NCBI GenBank assembly: GCA_021018995.1
Contig: CM037587.1
Location: forward strand, 66,173,604 to 66,237,603
DNA: 64,000 nt
Reading direction: 5' to 3'
DNA from: Chloranthus sessilifolius
Taxonomy: Eukaryota; Streptophyta; Magnoliopsida; Chloranthales; Chloranthaceae
The translations under genes and the position numbers were made by a program. The notes beneath the pieces were generated by a model that was not told where the DNA came from, made no database searches, and saw only the letters and a list, made by a program, of their open reading frames with translations. Shown here piece after piece: positions 10,075-21,150 of the stretch (position 1 is the first letter of the stretch; each line of letters begins with the position of its first letter).

Positions 10075-11898
10075 ATCTTTGCTAGTCCCTTAGCAAAGCT
10101 ACATTAAATCTACTCTAAAAATTAAATGCCACTTTCGTAGGGAGCACGAATACATTTAGCATATGTACCAAGCCTTTTAAACCCCTAAGTGATCCCTAGT
10201 GGAGGAGTGAAATCTCCTAAGGGTTTTCAGTGAAGACACCCACAAACTTCTTCAATGAAACAGTTAACAAAAGTGCAATATCATCCAATGAGCAATCAAG
10301 GGGCAGACTTAGTTTACTCCTGCATCATTAAGCATAAAAGAAATTTAATTCATTGGTTGCACAGTAACTTTAAACAGTATAAACTCTTCATGATTGCACA
10401 GCATTTCCAAATAGTTTACAATCACAGAAAACTGCACAAGTGTGTGCCAGCATTGAGCTTATCCTTAGGTCAAAAATTAGGTTAAGGTCATACATAATGC
10501 ATTCAAGTTCAGACTCAAAAACTTTGCAGGGCATACTCTCATAAGGGTTTTGTTGAGGGGTTCATTCTCTCACAGGCTCAAGAGCAGTTACATCCCCCAA
10601 ATGGGTCTATAAGGATGAGCATAGGCAGAGTTCTAAAGTGCTGACATCATTGGCAGTTCCTCACCATAGATTGGATAACTCTTTTATCTTCACATGACAA
10701 CTCACTCAACTTTTGGATCACAAGGGCTTTTAACTGGGCTGTACTGTGGCTTATGGAGTGGGGTTGAAAGAATGGAGGGTTGAGAAGGGGTTCAAAATTG
10801 AGAAATCAGTAGGTGACAGAGGTGATTCATGACTTCACCTTCTTGAGTTTAGCTCCTTTCATCTTCTTTGAGATTTTCATATTTGAAGTGATCAGTTTCT
10901 CTTCTTGATTTTGATTTTCCAATGAAAGTTCCTCTTGACTCCTCCCTTGTTCCTCTTCATTATTATTTTTATTTATTTTTACTGGAGTTTCCTTCTTTTT
11001 ACTTTGTTCTTGCTTTTCAGAAATGCCACCATGTTCTCAGTTACCATACTGCCAGATTTTTGAGATCCTTCTTCTCCATTCACCTAATTTTGACCATAGC
11101 TAGTCCATCTTCAACTCTTTCTCCTTTACCTTCTGAATTCTCAGAGTGAGGGTAGGTTGAATCAGGTTCATAGGTTCAGGTTCAAGTACTCAGGATTTAG
11201 AATTTAAAGCTCAAAGGGGGGTATGGACAAGGGTAGTTGCTTTAGGATTGGTCTTTTTAGGCTCAAACTGTCCAAGAGAAGGCCTTAATCCTTTCCTAGG
11301 TCTCATGAGTACTGTCAGTTGTTTCAACTTGGAGTTACCTAACTTCTAGTGAGCACAGTGACTCAGTCAGTCTTTAGAACTAGAAGGGATTGCCTTGGTT
11401 ACTCCTCAAAAGATGGAAAAATTTTTATAGGCCCAATTCTCACTGGATATGGTCTTCCTTTGAACTTTTAAGTATGTCCTCACCTTTTTCTCTCTCTAAT
11501 GATTCACTAAGTGCTGATACAAGTAGGTTTCCTTGGTGATATTATCATGGAAATATGGAATATTAGAAGTTTATATTGTTTAAAGTTTGCAAAAATGTTA
11601 ACTTTCTTATTTGCATGATTCTTAAGTGAACATAGATCCATTTCCATATTGCTCAGATGAGTCTGTTGCACTTATGTTAACTATTCCATTGGCAGGGTCT
11701 GCCTGGCACACCCCCAAACCTATGAGGAGCAGTGTCCTCACTGGTTCAAAGGTGGCTGTGCAGCAGAGTTATTACAGCATAAAAGACCAGAACAAGAAAC
11801 AAAGTAACCAAGAATAGAAAATTGTACAGCATATTAGAAAAAGAAAATTTCATTAAGATTAAAAGAAAATTATAAAAATGGAGGAAAGGAGAGGGGGA
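10075..11898 (-). other. A1 3' untranslated region
   Basis: Non-coding. It aligns with A2 5414-7341, sharing the CACTAGGGATCAC block near 10190 and the TCAGAGTGAGGGTAGG region near 11140. It includes an internal polypurine-like tract at 11708-11723 (minus strand TAGGTTTGGGGGTGTG), placed as in A2. Open frames of 60-75 codons in it are unconserved. Confidence 0.6.
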
Positions 11899-12126
11899 TT
11901 AGGGGTGAGGGGATGGAGTGGAGGGGGCAGGGGATGGATTTGTCTTTTGCTTCTTCTGCGACAGCTGAAGCTTTTCCTCCTCCTCCTTGGCAAGGATTTG
12001 CAGAACCTCCTCGTATTCATCCCAGAGGGGTTGGAGGGGATCCAACTCTTTAGGTGGCGGCGAGTCCAACCACATCGGGTAAAACTTGTTAGGCAGCGCA
12101 GTTGGCTTGTCATCTGCTATGATTAG
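11899..12126 (-). pseudogene. Small Athila-lineage ORF after integrase
   Basis: The conserved frame runs through LPNKFYPMW, then Pro-rich residues, DPLQPLWDEYEEV and LAKEEEK, to a stop at 11899. The same frame with LPIKFFPVW, DPLQFLWDEYDEV and LAKEKKK is present at 35715-35984, so selection once kept it. No ATG was found in this frame; an ATG exists in another frame at 12113. The tail is Lys/Gln- then Pro-rich. A TTTAAATA box lies about 80 bp upstream, with the motif array before that. Function unknown. Confidence 0.5.
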
Positions 12127-12193
12127 GATTAGGGAAGGACCGCTAAGGTGGGAGGAGAGAAGATGTGATGAAGATGAATAGGACCTCCCTACG

Positions 12194-12201
12194 TATTTAA
12201 A
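12194..12201 (-). promoter_or_regulatory. Internal TATA-like box of A1
   Basis: TTTAAATA on the minus strand between the CGCGAG spacer array and the small ORF. The homologous place in the plus-strand copy (35616-35623) has TTAAATAG, and the flanking TTCAACC.TTTCAT text is conserved. This suggests an internal promoter for the downstream ORF. Confidence 0.45.
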
Positions 12202-12289
12202 GGTGAGGATGATGGAAGATGAAACGGTTGAATAACATCCAAGTCACCGCAATTAATTGAGAGTGAGTTGGGAAACGGCAAGTCCCAGC

Positions 12290-12495
12290 AATCAGCGTGA
12301 GAAATGACAAATGCATTAGACTCGCGCAGCTAGGTAAGGGGATCACGAGATATCAGAATCGCACGACTATGGGAGTTAGAGCTGGAAGTGCGCGAGAGAT
12401 TCTGCAGCATTGAAGCTCGCGACAGCGAAAGAAATGGTCTATGCGAATTGCGCGAGTCTTCCCAAATCACAATTTGGAATGCGCGAGGGCCTAGT
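12290..12495. repeat. CGCGAG motif array in the A1 post-integrase spacer
   Basis: GCGCGAG, TCGCGAC, TCGCGCAG and CACGAG variants recur about ten times in 200 bp. It is the same family of motif as in this element's LTR U3. It sits about 90 bp upstream of the internal TATA-like box, as the LTR array sits upstream of the LTR TATA. Confidence 0.65.
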
Positions 12496-12719
12496 GCCAA
12501 ACAGGAGCACTATAGTTAGTGCAGCCTATTCATAAAAAATATTCACATAATATGCATTCAAATTCGAAAATCAGCAATTCACAGAAGAAGAAGAATAAAT
12601 CATACCAATCCCACACCAACTCTATCTTAACAATATCAAACTCCACATGACCCCTAAAATTTCCTAAAACTTAAGGTAGAAACAAAAGTAGTATAGTACA
12701 ACATGGACACAACTGTGGG

Positions 12720-13658
12720 TCAGGTAGATGTAGGGGTCCCATGAAAATGAACAGTGCTCATAGGATCAGCCGGTTGTTCAATGCAAGGCTTAAGCCTCTA
12801 ACCATTCACTTTGAAGGTCCTCCCAGATTTGGGATCCCTGACTTCCCCAGCACCAGATGGAGAAACATTCAAGACAACATAGGGACCTTCCCATCTGGAT
12901 TTTAATTTGCCAGGAAAGAATTTTAGTTTGGAGTTGAATAACCAAACCTTACCACCCGGTTCAAGGTTTTTTCTTAGCAAGACCTTGTCAAAGAAAGCTT
13001 TAGCCCGTTCCTTGTAGATCCTGGCATTGGTGTAAGCATCCATCCTCAGCTCATCCAATTCCGATTGCTGTAAAGACCTGTGATGACCAGCAGAAGTTAG
13101 GTCCATGTTCAAATTCTTAATGGCCTAATAGGCCCTGTGTTTTAACTCTACTGGGAGATGGCAGGCCTTGCCATAGACCAGTCTAAATGGGGACATACCA
13201 ATGGGAGTCTTATAGGCAGTCCTATAGGCCCACAGTACATCATCCAATTTCTCTGCCCAATCTTTCATGTCAGTCTTAACTGTTTTCTCAAGGATGTGCT
13301 TAATCTCCCTATTGGAAATTTCAACTTGCCCACTTGTTTGTGGGTGGTAGGGAGTAGCAATCCTATGGGTCACAGAATATTTCTTGATCAAGCTCTTGAA
13401 ATTCCTGTTGCAGAAATGGCTACCCCCATCACTGATAATAGCTTTAGGGGTTCCAAATCTTGAGAAAATATTGTGCTTTACAAATTTGAGGACCACCTGG
13501 TTATCATTGGTTCTTGTGGCAATGGCTTCAACCCATTTGGAAACATAGTCCACTGCTACTAAGATGAAATGGTAACCATTAGAGGGAGGAAAGGGGCCCA
13601 TGAAGTCAATTCCCCATACATCAAACAGTTCTACAACAAGGATGGGCTGTAAAAGCAT
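12720..13658 (-). pseudogene. A1 integrase, catalytic core and C-terminus
   Basis: Would insert element cDNA into host DNA. The core (about 177 codons from 13658) shows GIDFMGPF (first Asp), ISDGGSHF (second Asp) and [16 protein letters not shown] (Glu), the DDE triad of Ty3/gypsy integrases. A TAG at 13122-13124 interrupts it. A2 has TGG (Trp) at the matching codon, so this is a G-to-A change. The C-terminal piece to 12798 keeps GGKVWLFNSKL..FPGKLKSRWEGPY, and another stop follows. No chromodomain is seen, as is normal for Athila. Confidence 0.85.
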
Positions 13659-13688
13659 TGAATTTCTTTTGGACAGCCCTCCTAATTT

Positions 13689-13952
13689 CTAACATCTCTC
13701 ACATGCCCTGCAGTGTGTGTATGCATCCTTGAATAAGGATGGCCAGTAAAAATCACACTGCAGGACCTTGTCAGCTATTTTTCTCCCACTAAAGTGGCCC
13801 CCACAGGCATTTTCATGGCACATGGCCAGAATACTGGGGATATCACTTTCAGGAACACATCTTCGGATGATCTGGTCGGCACAGTACTTGTATAGGCAAG
13901 GTTCCTCCCAGAAAAAATACTTGACCCTTGAGAAGAACAGGTCCTTATCCAT
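13689..13952 (-). pseudogene. A1 integrase zinc-binding domain
   Basis: An open piece holding the H2C2 zinc domain that precedes the integrase core: CHENACGGHFSG then YTHCRACERC. It is separated from the core by a stop near 13686 and from RNase H by a stop near 14008. This is the linker between RNase H and the integrase catalytic domain of the polyprotein. Confidence 0.8.
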
Positions 13953-14078
13953 TTTGGTCCAGTGGGAAGGAATCTTTCCTATAACTAGATAATTGACAAT
14001 GTGTGCAAACTAAGGGACTAAGGATTGGATGGCAAATAATTGCTCATCAGGGAAGGCATCATTTGTAGGGCCATCCAG

Positions 14079-15041
14079 TCATTTCTCCAAGATAATTCTG
14101 GACAAGTGGTCAGCCACCACATTCTCCACACCCTTTTTGTCCTTGATTTCAATGTCAAACTCCTGTAGTAGGAGTATCCATCGAATCAGCCTAGGCTTAG
14201 CATCTCTCTTGGACAGTAGGTACTTCAATGCCGAATGGTCAGTGAAGATTACAGTTTTAGATCCTAGTAGGTAGGCTCTAAATTTGTCAACAACATAAAC
14301 CACTGCTAGAAGCTCTTTCTCAGTTGTGGTATAGTTCAGCTGAGCTTCAGCAAGTGATTTGCTGATATAAGCAATGACCATAGGTAGTTTATCTTTTCTT
14401 TGGCCCAAAACAGCACCTATTGCCAAGTCTGATGCATCACACATCAGCTCAAAAGGTAGGGTATAGTCTGGTGTTTGGAGTACAGGAGCAGAGGTGAGAC
14501 AGATTTTCAATGTTTCAAAAGCCTTAAGACAGTCAGCAGAAAAGTCAAAGGGCACATCCTGGTAGAGCCAGTGGCACAATGGCTTAGCAATTTTACTAAA
14601 GTCCTTAATGAACCTCCTATAAAATCCCGCATGCCCCAGGAAAGATCTAATTTGCTTGACTATTTTTGGAGGGGGCAACTTGGCAATGAGGTCCACTTTG
14701 GCCTTGTCTACCTCAAGCCCTTCTTTAGAGACTACATGGCCCAACACAATGCCTTGTGTTACCATGAAGTGGCTCTTTTCCCAGCTTAAAACCAAATTGG
14801 TTTCCTCACATCTTTGCAAAACTAGGCTGAGGAGTTGTAGACACTGGCCAAAGCTGTCCCCATAGACAGAAAAATCATCCATAAAAATCTCTAAAAACTT
14901 GTCAATCATATCAGAAAATATGGCATACATACACCTCTGAAAAGTGGCTGGCGCATTACAAAGTCCAAAAGGCATCCTTCTGTAAGCAAAGGTGCCAAAA
15001 GGACAGGTAAAGGTGGTTTTCTCTTGGTCTTGAGGATGCAC
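14079..15041 (-). pseudogene. A1 reverse transcriptase (C-terminal) and RNase H
   Basis: The longest open piece of A1 pol. RT palm: [11 protein letters not shown] near residues 25-34 and the catalytic FMDD at 53-56, then [12 protein letters not shown] and [16 protein letters not shown]. RNase H follows with [20 protein letters not shown] and [11 protein letters not shown] (Asp-Glu-Asp), ending DHLSRI. It synthesises cDNA and removes template RNA. It continues the piece ending at 15048; the separating TAA corresponds to CAA (Gln) in A2. Confidence 0.9.
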
Positions 15042-15047
15042 AGGGAT

Positions 15048-15554
15048 TTAGTTGTACCCTGAGTACCTATCAAGAAAATAGTAAAAAGCTTTTCCAGCCA
15101 ATTTGTCCAGGATTTGATCAATGAAGGGGAGTGGGAAATGGTCCTTTCTGGTTTTCGAGTTGAGCTTCCTATAATCAATGCACACTCTCCAACCAGTGGT
15201 TGTCCTGGCTGGCCTCAACTCTCCAGTTTCAGTCTTAATCACTGTTATGCCAGATTTCTTGGGCACCACTTGGATAGGTGCCACCCAATGAGAATCAGAG
15301 ATGGGATAAATCACCCCTACATCTAGCAATTTAATGATTTCCTTGAGGACCACTTCCTGTATGTGAGGATTTAACTTTCTTTGCATTTCCCTGGAGGGTA
15401 GTGCTCCCTCCTCAAGATGAATCCTATGCATACAGATTGATGCATCTATTCCTCCCACATCGGCAATGGTCCAACCAATTGCCTTCTTGTGCTTCCTCAA
15501 AACTGTTAGTAATTCCTCTTCCTGCTCATTGGTAAGGGAGGAAATGATAATCAC
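15048..15554 (-). pseudogene. A1 reverse transcriptase, N-terminal part
   Basis: Starts in the connector after protease (LTNEQEEELLTVLRKHKKAIGWTI) and runs through WVAPIQVVPKKSGITV, WRVCIDYRKLN and FPLPFIDQILDKL to YSGYN, where a TAA stops it. These are RT fingers and palm motifs. The KKAIGW region is exactly where T2 interrupts the homologous A2 frame (27381 and 41120). Confidence 0.9.
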
Positions 15555-15742
15555 AGGAAGCTTGTCACCTAGGCATATTTTAATATTTCTGGCAGCTTCT
15601 TGAGTTCCAGATCAGGGGCTTGATGGGTGAATGGCAAAATTGGTGCATAGGAGGTTGGAGGAAGAGGTAGCAATGTAGGTTTCCAATTGGAATGCTGCAC
15701 TGAGCCCACAGAAGACTTCGGTATGATTATGTCTTTTGATCC

Positions 15743-16771
15743 TCAATCTGGGCTCTCTTCCTCCACCATATCCCAAATTTTAACTAAATTCCTGACAATG
15801 TTGCCCCACTCCAGCAGAGTGGGCAATTCCTCTTCTATAATTTCCTCTAGTACATCCACTGTAAAGCTCTCCTCATTGTCCATCTGAGGGTACTTTGCAC
15901 TATTGTACACATTCAGCTCAACTTTCATATGTCCAAAAGTTACCTCCATTACTCCAGACCTGCATTGGATGCATGCATTAGCAGTGGCCAAGAAAGGCCT
16001 GCCCAATATGACAGGTATGGGATTTGGGCTATTGCTGCACCCCATGTCCAAAACTAAGAAGTCGGCAGGGTAGAAAAACTTATCCACTCCCACCAAGACA
16101 TCCTCAACCATTCCCAGAGGTTTCCTCTCAGATCTATCAGCCATCATTAGCACAATGGGGGTAGCTTTTAGCTCCCCCAAACCTAGTTGCAGATATACAC
16201 TGTACGGCAATAGGTTAACACTGGCTCCAAGGTCTAAAAGGGCTTTTCCAATTGTATGGTCTCCAATTACGCAGGGAATAGTGGGAATCCCTGGATCTTG
16301 CAACTTTTCAGGCATTGATATGTTAAATCTGAGTTCAACATGTCTTGCAAAGACCTTTTTGGACACATGGCCTCTAGCCTTTCTCTTTTGGGTGCAGAGG
16401 TCTTTCAGGAACTTTGCATAGGCTGGGACTTGCTTAATTGCCTCAAGCAGGGGTAAATTGATTTTCACCTGCCTGAAGGTCTCCATCATTTCCTCCATCT
16501 GGGCATTCCCTTTATCAAAAGGGATAGGACCATCCAAAGCCTGAGGAAATGGCAGCTGAGGTCTTGCTGATTCCTCAGCTGCTAGCCCATGACTAAACTT
16601 CTGTTTCTTTCTTTTTTCATGTTTTTCTCCCTGCTGCGGCTCAACTACAGCCTCCTTATTTTTCTCCTGCTGCAAGGTGGCAGGCACTTCTTGGCTTTGT
16701 GGTCCAACAACTTCTCTATCACTATCATTTGCATCATCTGTAGAAATCGCATCTGTTGGTCTGTTACCCAC
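15743..16771 (-). pseudogene. A1 protease with gag C-terminal linker
   Basis: About 342 codons. Residues 1-130 are a Gln/Glu/Lys-rich linker followed by FDKGNAQMEEMMETFRQVKINLPLLEAI, typical of Athila. The aspartic protease has ALLDLGASVNLLP with the catalytic Asp at 180 (DLGAS rather than D[ST]G, usual in Athila) and VILGRPFLATA at 254-264. It cleaves the polyprotein. It stops at 15743 after a Glu-rich tail. Confidence 0.85.
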
Positions 16772-16855
16772 CTTGTTGTCTACCAGCCTGCCAGACCTTA
16801 GGGCAATGACAGCATTGGTGTCCTCAAACTTTGAGGAAGCTTCCTTAATTAAAAA

Positions 16856-18340
16856 CTAACCTTTGGGGTTAGCAATTGGCTGGCAGGGCAACCTGCCTTC
16901 ATCTCTCCTAGCCAAGGCTTTTGACATTTGGCTCATCTGCTCTTCCATTTTCTGGAGGCTCTGACCATGAGAGTCCACAGTCTGAGCCAAGGAACCCAAG
17001 TTTTGCAATGAAGTCAAGACCTGGTCCTCAAAAGAAACATTTCTTGGCTGGGAGTGGGGTAAGACCAACTGATTTTGCTACTGATGGGGCTGCTGATGGT
17101 GCTGGAAAGTAGACCTAGGGGCATTCCCTTGATTGAACTGCTGCTGTGGCCTTTGTGGTAAGGCCAACATCTGCTAGGGCTGCATGTAGTTGTCTTGCTT
17201 CCACCTTAGATTTAGGTGGTCTCTCCATTGGTAACCAGCATTTTGGTGCTGGTATCCATATGGCTACCTATTGTAGCCCCCAGATTGTTGCTGGCCATAA
17301 GATTGAGCAGCAACAGCTTCTTCTAAAATTAATTTAGGAAATTGCCCTGCAGATGGACATTCCTCCACTGTGTTGTGGGGACTGGCATATCAGACATGCC
17401 TCCGCCACATGAGCAGCCCTTCTAGGTTACATCACAGTCAATAATTTGTCAAACTTCATAGAGAGGTTTGCCATCTGCAGCTGCAGGTCATTGTTCCCAG
17501 ACACCTCATAAACTTTTCCTTTTGATCCAGCAGCAGGCCCCACCTTTGACTCAGATTCTTGACTAGTTCTTGCCAGGGATGGCTTTTGAAAAGCATTCTC
17601 ACTAATCACCTCAAACAATTCTCATGCCTCCTCAGCAGTCTTGTGCATGTAGGATCCACCACAAGAGGCATCGACCATATCTCTATTTTGCTCATCAATT
17701 CCATTGTAGAAGCTTTGTACAAGCTGCCACTCTGGGATCTTGTGGTGGGGGCATTGTTTGAGCATCTCTTTAAACCTATCCCAGGACTGGTTAAAATCCT
17801 CAGTTGGGGATTGAGCAAGCGCAAGAATCTCTTTCTTCAAATGGCTAGTTTTGGTCTCAGGGAAGAACTTGGTTAGGAATTTGGTCTGCAGATCTTTCCA
17901 TGAAGCAATGCTATTGTTGGGAAGAGTGGTTAGCTAGGTACTGGCCCTATCCTTCAAAGAGAAGGGAAAGAGTCTAAGCCTAGTAGCCTCAGGTCCCAAA
18001 CCAGTGATATTAAAAGTGGTGCACAAGGCCAAGAACTGGTCAATATGCTTGTAAGGGTCCTCTTTTCTAAGCCCATGGAATGATGGCAGCATCTGGATGA
18101 TTGAAGTCTTTATTTCATAGTTCCCCTGAACATCAGGGAATTGAATGCTAAAAGGGGAGTTATAGTCATCCGGAGCATTCAACTCCTTGAGGGTTCTGGG
18201 TTGTTCTTCACCCATAATTACTGTCATAGATTCACTTGGGGGCTCTCCTGTGGTGTGCCTGTCTCTTCTAAGTCTCCTTCCCCTTTCTAACTCAGGGTTA
18301 AGAGGCTCTCTAAAGCGGTGAGGATCTCCTCCCTAGCATA
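16856..18340 (-). pseudogene. A1 gag, broken
   Basis: Capsid-nucleocapsid protein. The N-terminal block near 18290-17934 has RTLKELNAPD, IQMLPSFHGL and DPYKHIDQFL, the retrotransposon gag domain. A TAG at 17934 replaces the TGG (Trp) present at the matching codon of the copy at 38333. It continues with SPTEDFNQSWDRFKEML (17840-17622), VISENAFQKPS (17618-17427), a decayed CX2CX4HX4C zinc knuckle near 17400 with a frameshift, Gln-rich sequence, and SFEDQVLTSLQNLGSL (17068-16856). At least five stops or shifts. Confidence 0.8.
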
Positions 18341-18676
18341 CAAGCACACCAACAGCAAGGAAAGCTTCTTGCAGGCACATTGCAAAAGAATAATTGTACA
18401 ACTAACAAATTTATCTAACTAGTTTACAGCTATTCAAAGAATACATTTAAAACTATCCTAGATACTGCTTGAAAAAAATTTTAAGAAAGATAGACAGAGC
18501 TTTAAAAGTTAGAGTTTGCAAACAGAGGTAGCTAAGCTCCAATTGCAGTCCAACTATCCTTCACTGCTGCTGTCTAGATCTGCAAGAAAGGTTCAAAATT
18601 ATGTCAGCAGTATCAATTATTCACATGTGCAAAGAATACTAAGAATACAAAAACTAAGGGTCTACTAATAGATCAT

Positions 18677-18693
18677 CTTTCCCGACAGCGCCA
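18677..18693 (-). other. A1 primer-binding site
   Basis: The minus strand reads TGGCGCTGTCGGGAAAG just downstream of the 5' LTR end, preceded by a few T. It resembles Athila primer sites, reported to match tRNA-Asp, and the site at 37999 (TGGCACCGCTGTCGGGGA). 18341-18676 is the untranslated leader with no coding signal. Confidence 0.75.
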
Positions 18694-20133
18694 AAAAACT
18701 TGTGGATTCTGATTGTGTGCTTACTTTATTGGTTGGTGGTGAAAGTCATTTAAAAATCAAAGAAAGAGTAAAACAGGGGATGGAATCAGCACAACTAAGA
18801 AATCCTAGACTTGCAAGATACAGGGTCCATTGTAGCAAGTTTTGATAAGTAAGAGTTTGTCCCACAGGGAAAGGTGATCTACAGCTCCAAAGGAGCCATC
18901 TCTAGTAGTCCCTCCAGATCTGACTACAGATTTGGCAGTCTTAAAAGAAGGGGAGTTTAAGGTCACTTATTCTAAGTATTCTAATGTCTAGACTACAGAA
19001 AGGGTTGAGAGGATGGATGGAGTGTGGAAAATAAATATAAAAGGGTGAGAAGTATGTTATGGAGCCAAGATCAGAGAAGTTTTGTAACTCAGATTCAGAT
19101 ATGATATTATAGAAATCCTGTCCAGGGGCTACATTATCACCACTGAGGAGAAAGGATCCAGCCCATCACTCTGCCATGATTCCACCCTTAAGGCTATAAC
19201 CTGTCCACTGAAATGGTCACAGCCATAGGGGAGCCACTATCCAGGGATGGGTCAAAACACAACAAGTAAATCATTGTAGGCACTATTTCATCTAGGCTAC
19301 CAGCTCAAGAATCTATAGGGAACCTCAATCTCTAAAGCTCTATATGTGGGGCTAAGGTTGTATAGCACCATGATAGCCCAGACACATAGAACCAGCAAGA
19401 GATTGAGTGCAACCTTCGATCTAGCTGTCCATTGCTTGAGTGAGGCTGCAATGGTCCAGTCACCAGCCTACAATCTCTATAACCAGATCAGATCCAACAT
19501 CTGATGGCGGATCTATACAAATATAGGGGAGTCTACCTCTGTACAATCTCTCACCAGGCTTCTACAAGCTCAGGTGTAAAGAAGAAGGATCCATCTTGGA
19601 TCGGTGGATTAGAATCACCCTAAGTCTATAATATGTCCACTTAAATGGTCACAAACTATCCCAGAGGTTATCCTCCTCACGGAGCCCAAAACAAAATAAG
19701 AATATCGCTGCTACCACCACGGTCACAAGGCCACCAGCTCAAGCTCCCATGGGGATTTCAGATCTAGTGGGTCCTGTGGTAGGGCTAAGGCTGTAGGACC
19801 ATGATAGCCCAGACACACAGGTCACTTGGATATGAATGGCCCTTAGAATCAATCCTACATTGCTTTGAAACACAGCCAAAGCAATGGCGGATCACAAGGC
19901 AGTAGTCTTGCACAGAGCATCTCACACACAATCACAAATCCTACAAAGTACAGATCCTATTACAAAACTTCCATTAATCTAGTTCAAAATACATACAGAG
20001 GCATAGCCAGCAAGTGTTGGACTATGGAGAGAAGGAAAAGAGAAAAAGAAAATTACTTACAGCTTAAAAGAAAGAGAAAAGAAAAACGATCTGAGATGTG
20101 TTCCCAGATACCTAAACCTAATCTAGGTATGGG

Positions 20134-20141
20134 TTTATATA
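20134..20141 (-). promoter_or_regulatory. TATA box of the A1 5' LTR
   Basis: Minus-strand TATATAAA, about 80 bp past the CGCGAG array. It would drive the full-length A1 transcript. Confidence 0.65.
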
Positions 20142-20219
20142 GTAGTGGGGTGGCGGCGCATTAGGGTTAGGAAACCCTAATTTTAACGATTCCACGTGGC
20201 CTAACAGTGATCCTTGGAT

Positions 20220-20950
20220 GCCTCGGGGTGCATGCACAGAGATTTGAGTGTGGGAGTGCGTGCCCTAATCACTGGAAATTCCTAGAAGGTCCTCTGCTGA
20301 AGAGATGGAAGTTTAAGTTCAGAGCTTCGCTAGGTAGCTGTAGTTTCCCAGACTTGTCGCGTGGTAGCTCTTTGCTCTTCGCTAGGATGATTTGACATTG
20401 AAGCTTCAGCTGTCGTGAGGTTGCCTTGGCTTGCTCTTCAGGCAGTTGCGCGGTAGAGAATTACACTATCGCTGGATTAGGCTTCACGAGGTTGAGTAGA
20501 AAACACAGTCTTAGATGTCGCGGGGTAGAAGTTCAAGCAGTCACGAGGTTGCTCAGTCTTCACTGGGCTGATCTTCGCGAGGATGGCTTTGCCTTCGCAA
20601 GGATGTTTTCTTCTTGAATGGCGCGAGAATTGCACGAGGAGTTCTTCTGATAATTGTATCCCGCGGCCACTGCACGACAGCTGCGCGAGGAATCTTTTGA
20701 ATCTCTCTCTCCTCAGCCATTCTGAGCGAACTATGCGAGATTGAGAGAGGTCTGCTTTGAACTGCGCGACACTGTGCGATGTGTTCTACTCTTGAGCTTT
20801 GTGAGAGCTGCACGAGTTTCAGTTTTTGAAGCTCTTCAGTCACTCATCTGCGCGAGAGGTTGCTGTAAAGTCTTGGGAAGCTCAGTTGAACTGCGCGAGG
20901 CATATTTCTCCTGAATCCTCTAAAGCTTGGGTCAGCTGCGCGAGACTCAT
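20220..20950. repeat. CGCGAG motif array in the A1 5' LTR
   Basis: Same array as 9130-9870, with GCGCGAGG, TCGCGAGG and decayed CACGAGG forms. It keeps CG at several sites where the other LTR shows TG or CA. Confidence 0.65.
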
Positions 20951-21145
20951 TTCAGGTCTGGATTCAGAGTTCATTCTTCTGAGGGATTTCTGGTGCCAAA
21001 GCAGGCTCCTTAACAGGATTCCTGACCTTATTTCACTGCTGATTATTATCTACACAAAACACTTAACAAGAACTTATTAGGAGGCTAAGGGTCTAATCAA
21101 AGGTTAAGTTAAGGGGTGAAAAGTGGTACTTTTTAGGTCTTAACA

Positions 21146-21150
21146 ATAAT
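21146..21150. repeat. Target-site duplication of A1, right copy
   Basis: ATAAT, identical to 7601-7605. Confidence 0.85.

Larger units (their letters stand above)
7606..21145 (-). mobile_element. A1: complete Athila-like element (13.5 kb)
   Basis: Two LTRs of about 2.45 kb with the same ends, a primer site next to the right LTR, a polypurine tract next to the left LTR, gag, protease, RT, RNase H and integrase in order on the minus strand, and matching ATAAT flanks. All coding parts have stops, so it is dead. It landed inside the extra ORF of A2 and so is younger than A2. The LTRs differ at scattered positions and by small indels. Their divergence was not computed. Confidence 0.9.
18701..21145 (-). 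mobile_element. A1 5' LTR
   Basis: Copy of the LTR at 7606-10060, 2445 bp, with the same order: U3 from 21145 leftwards, CGCGAG array 20220-20950, TATA box 20134-20141, duplicated U5. Several CG sites of the 3' LTR are TG/CA here and the reverse, so the two have decayed independently since insertion. Confidence 0.85.
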
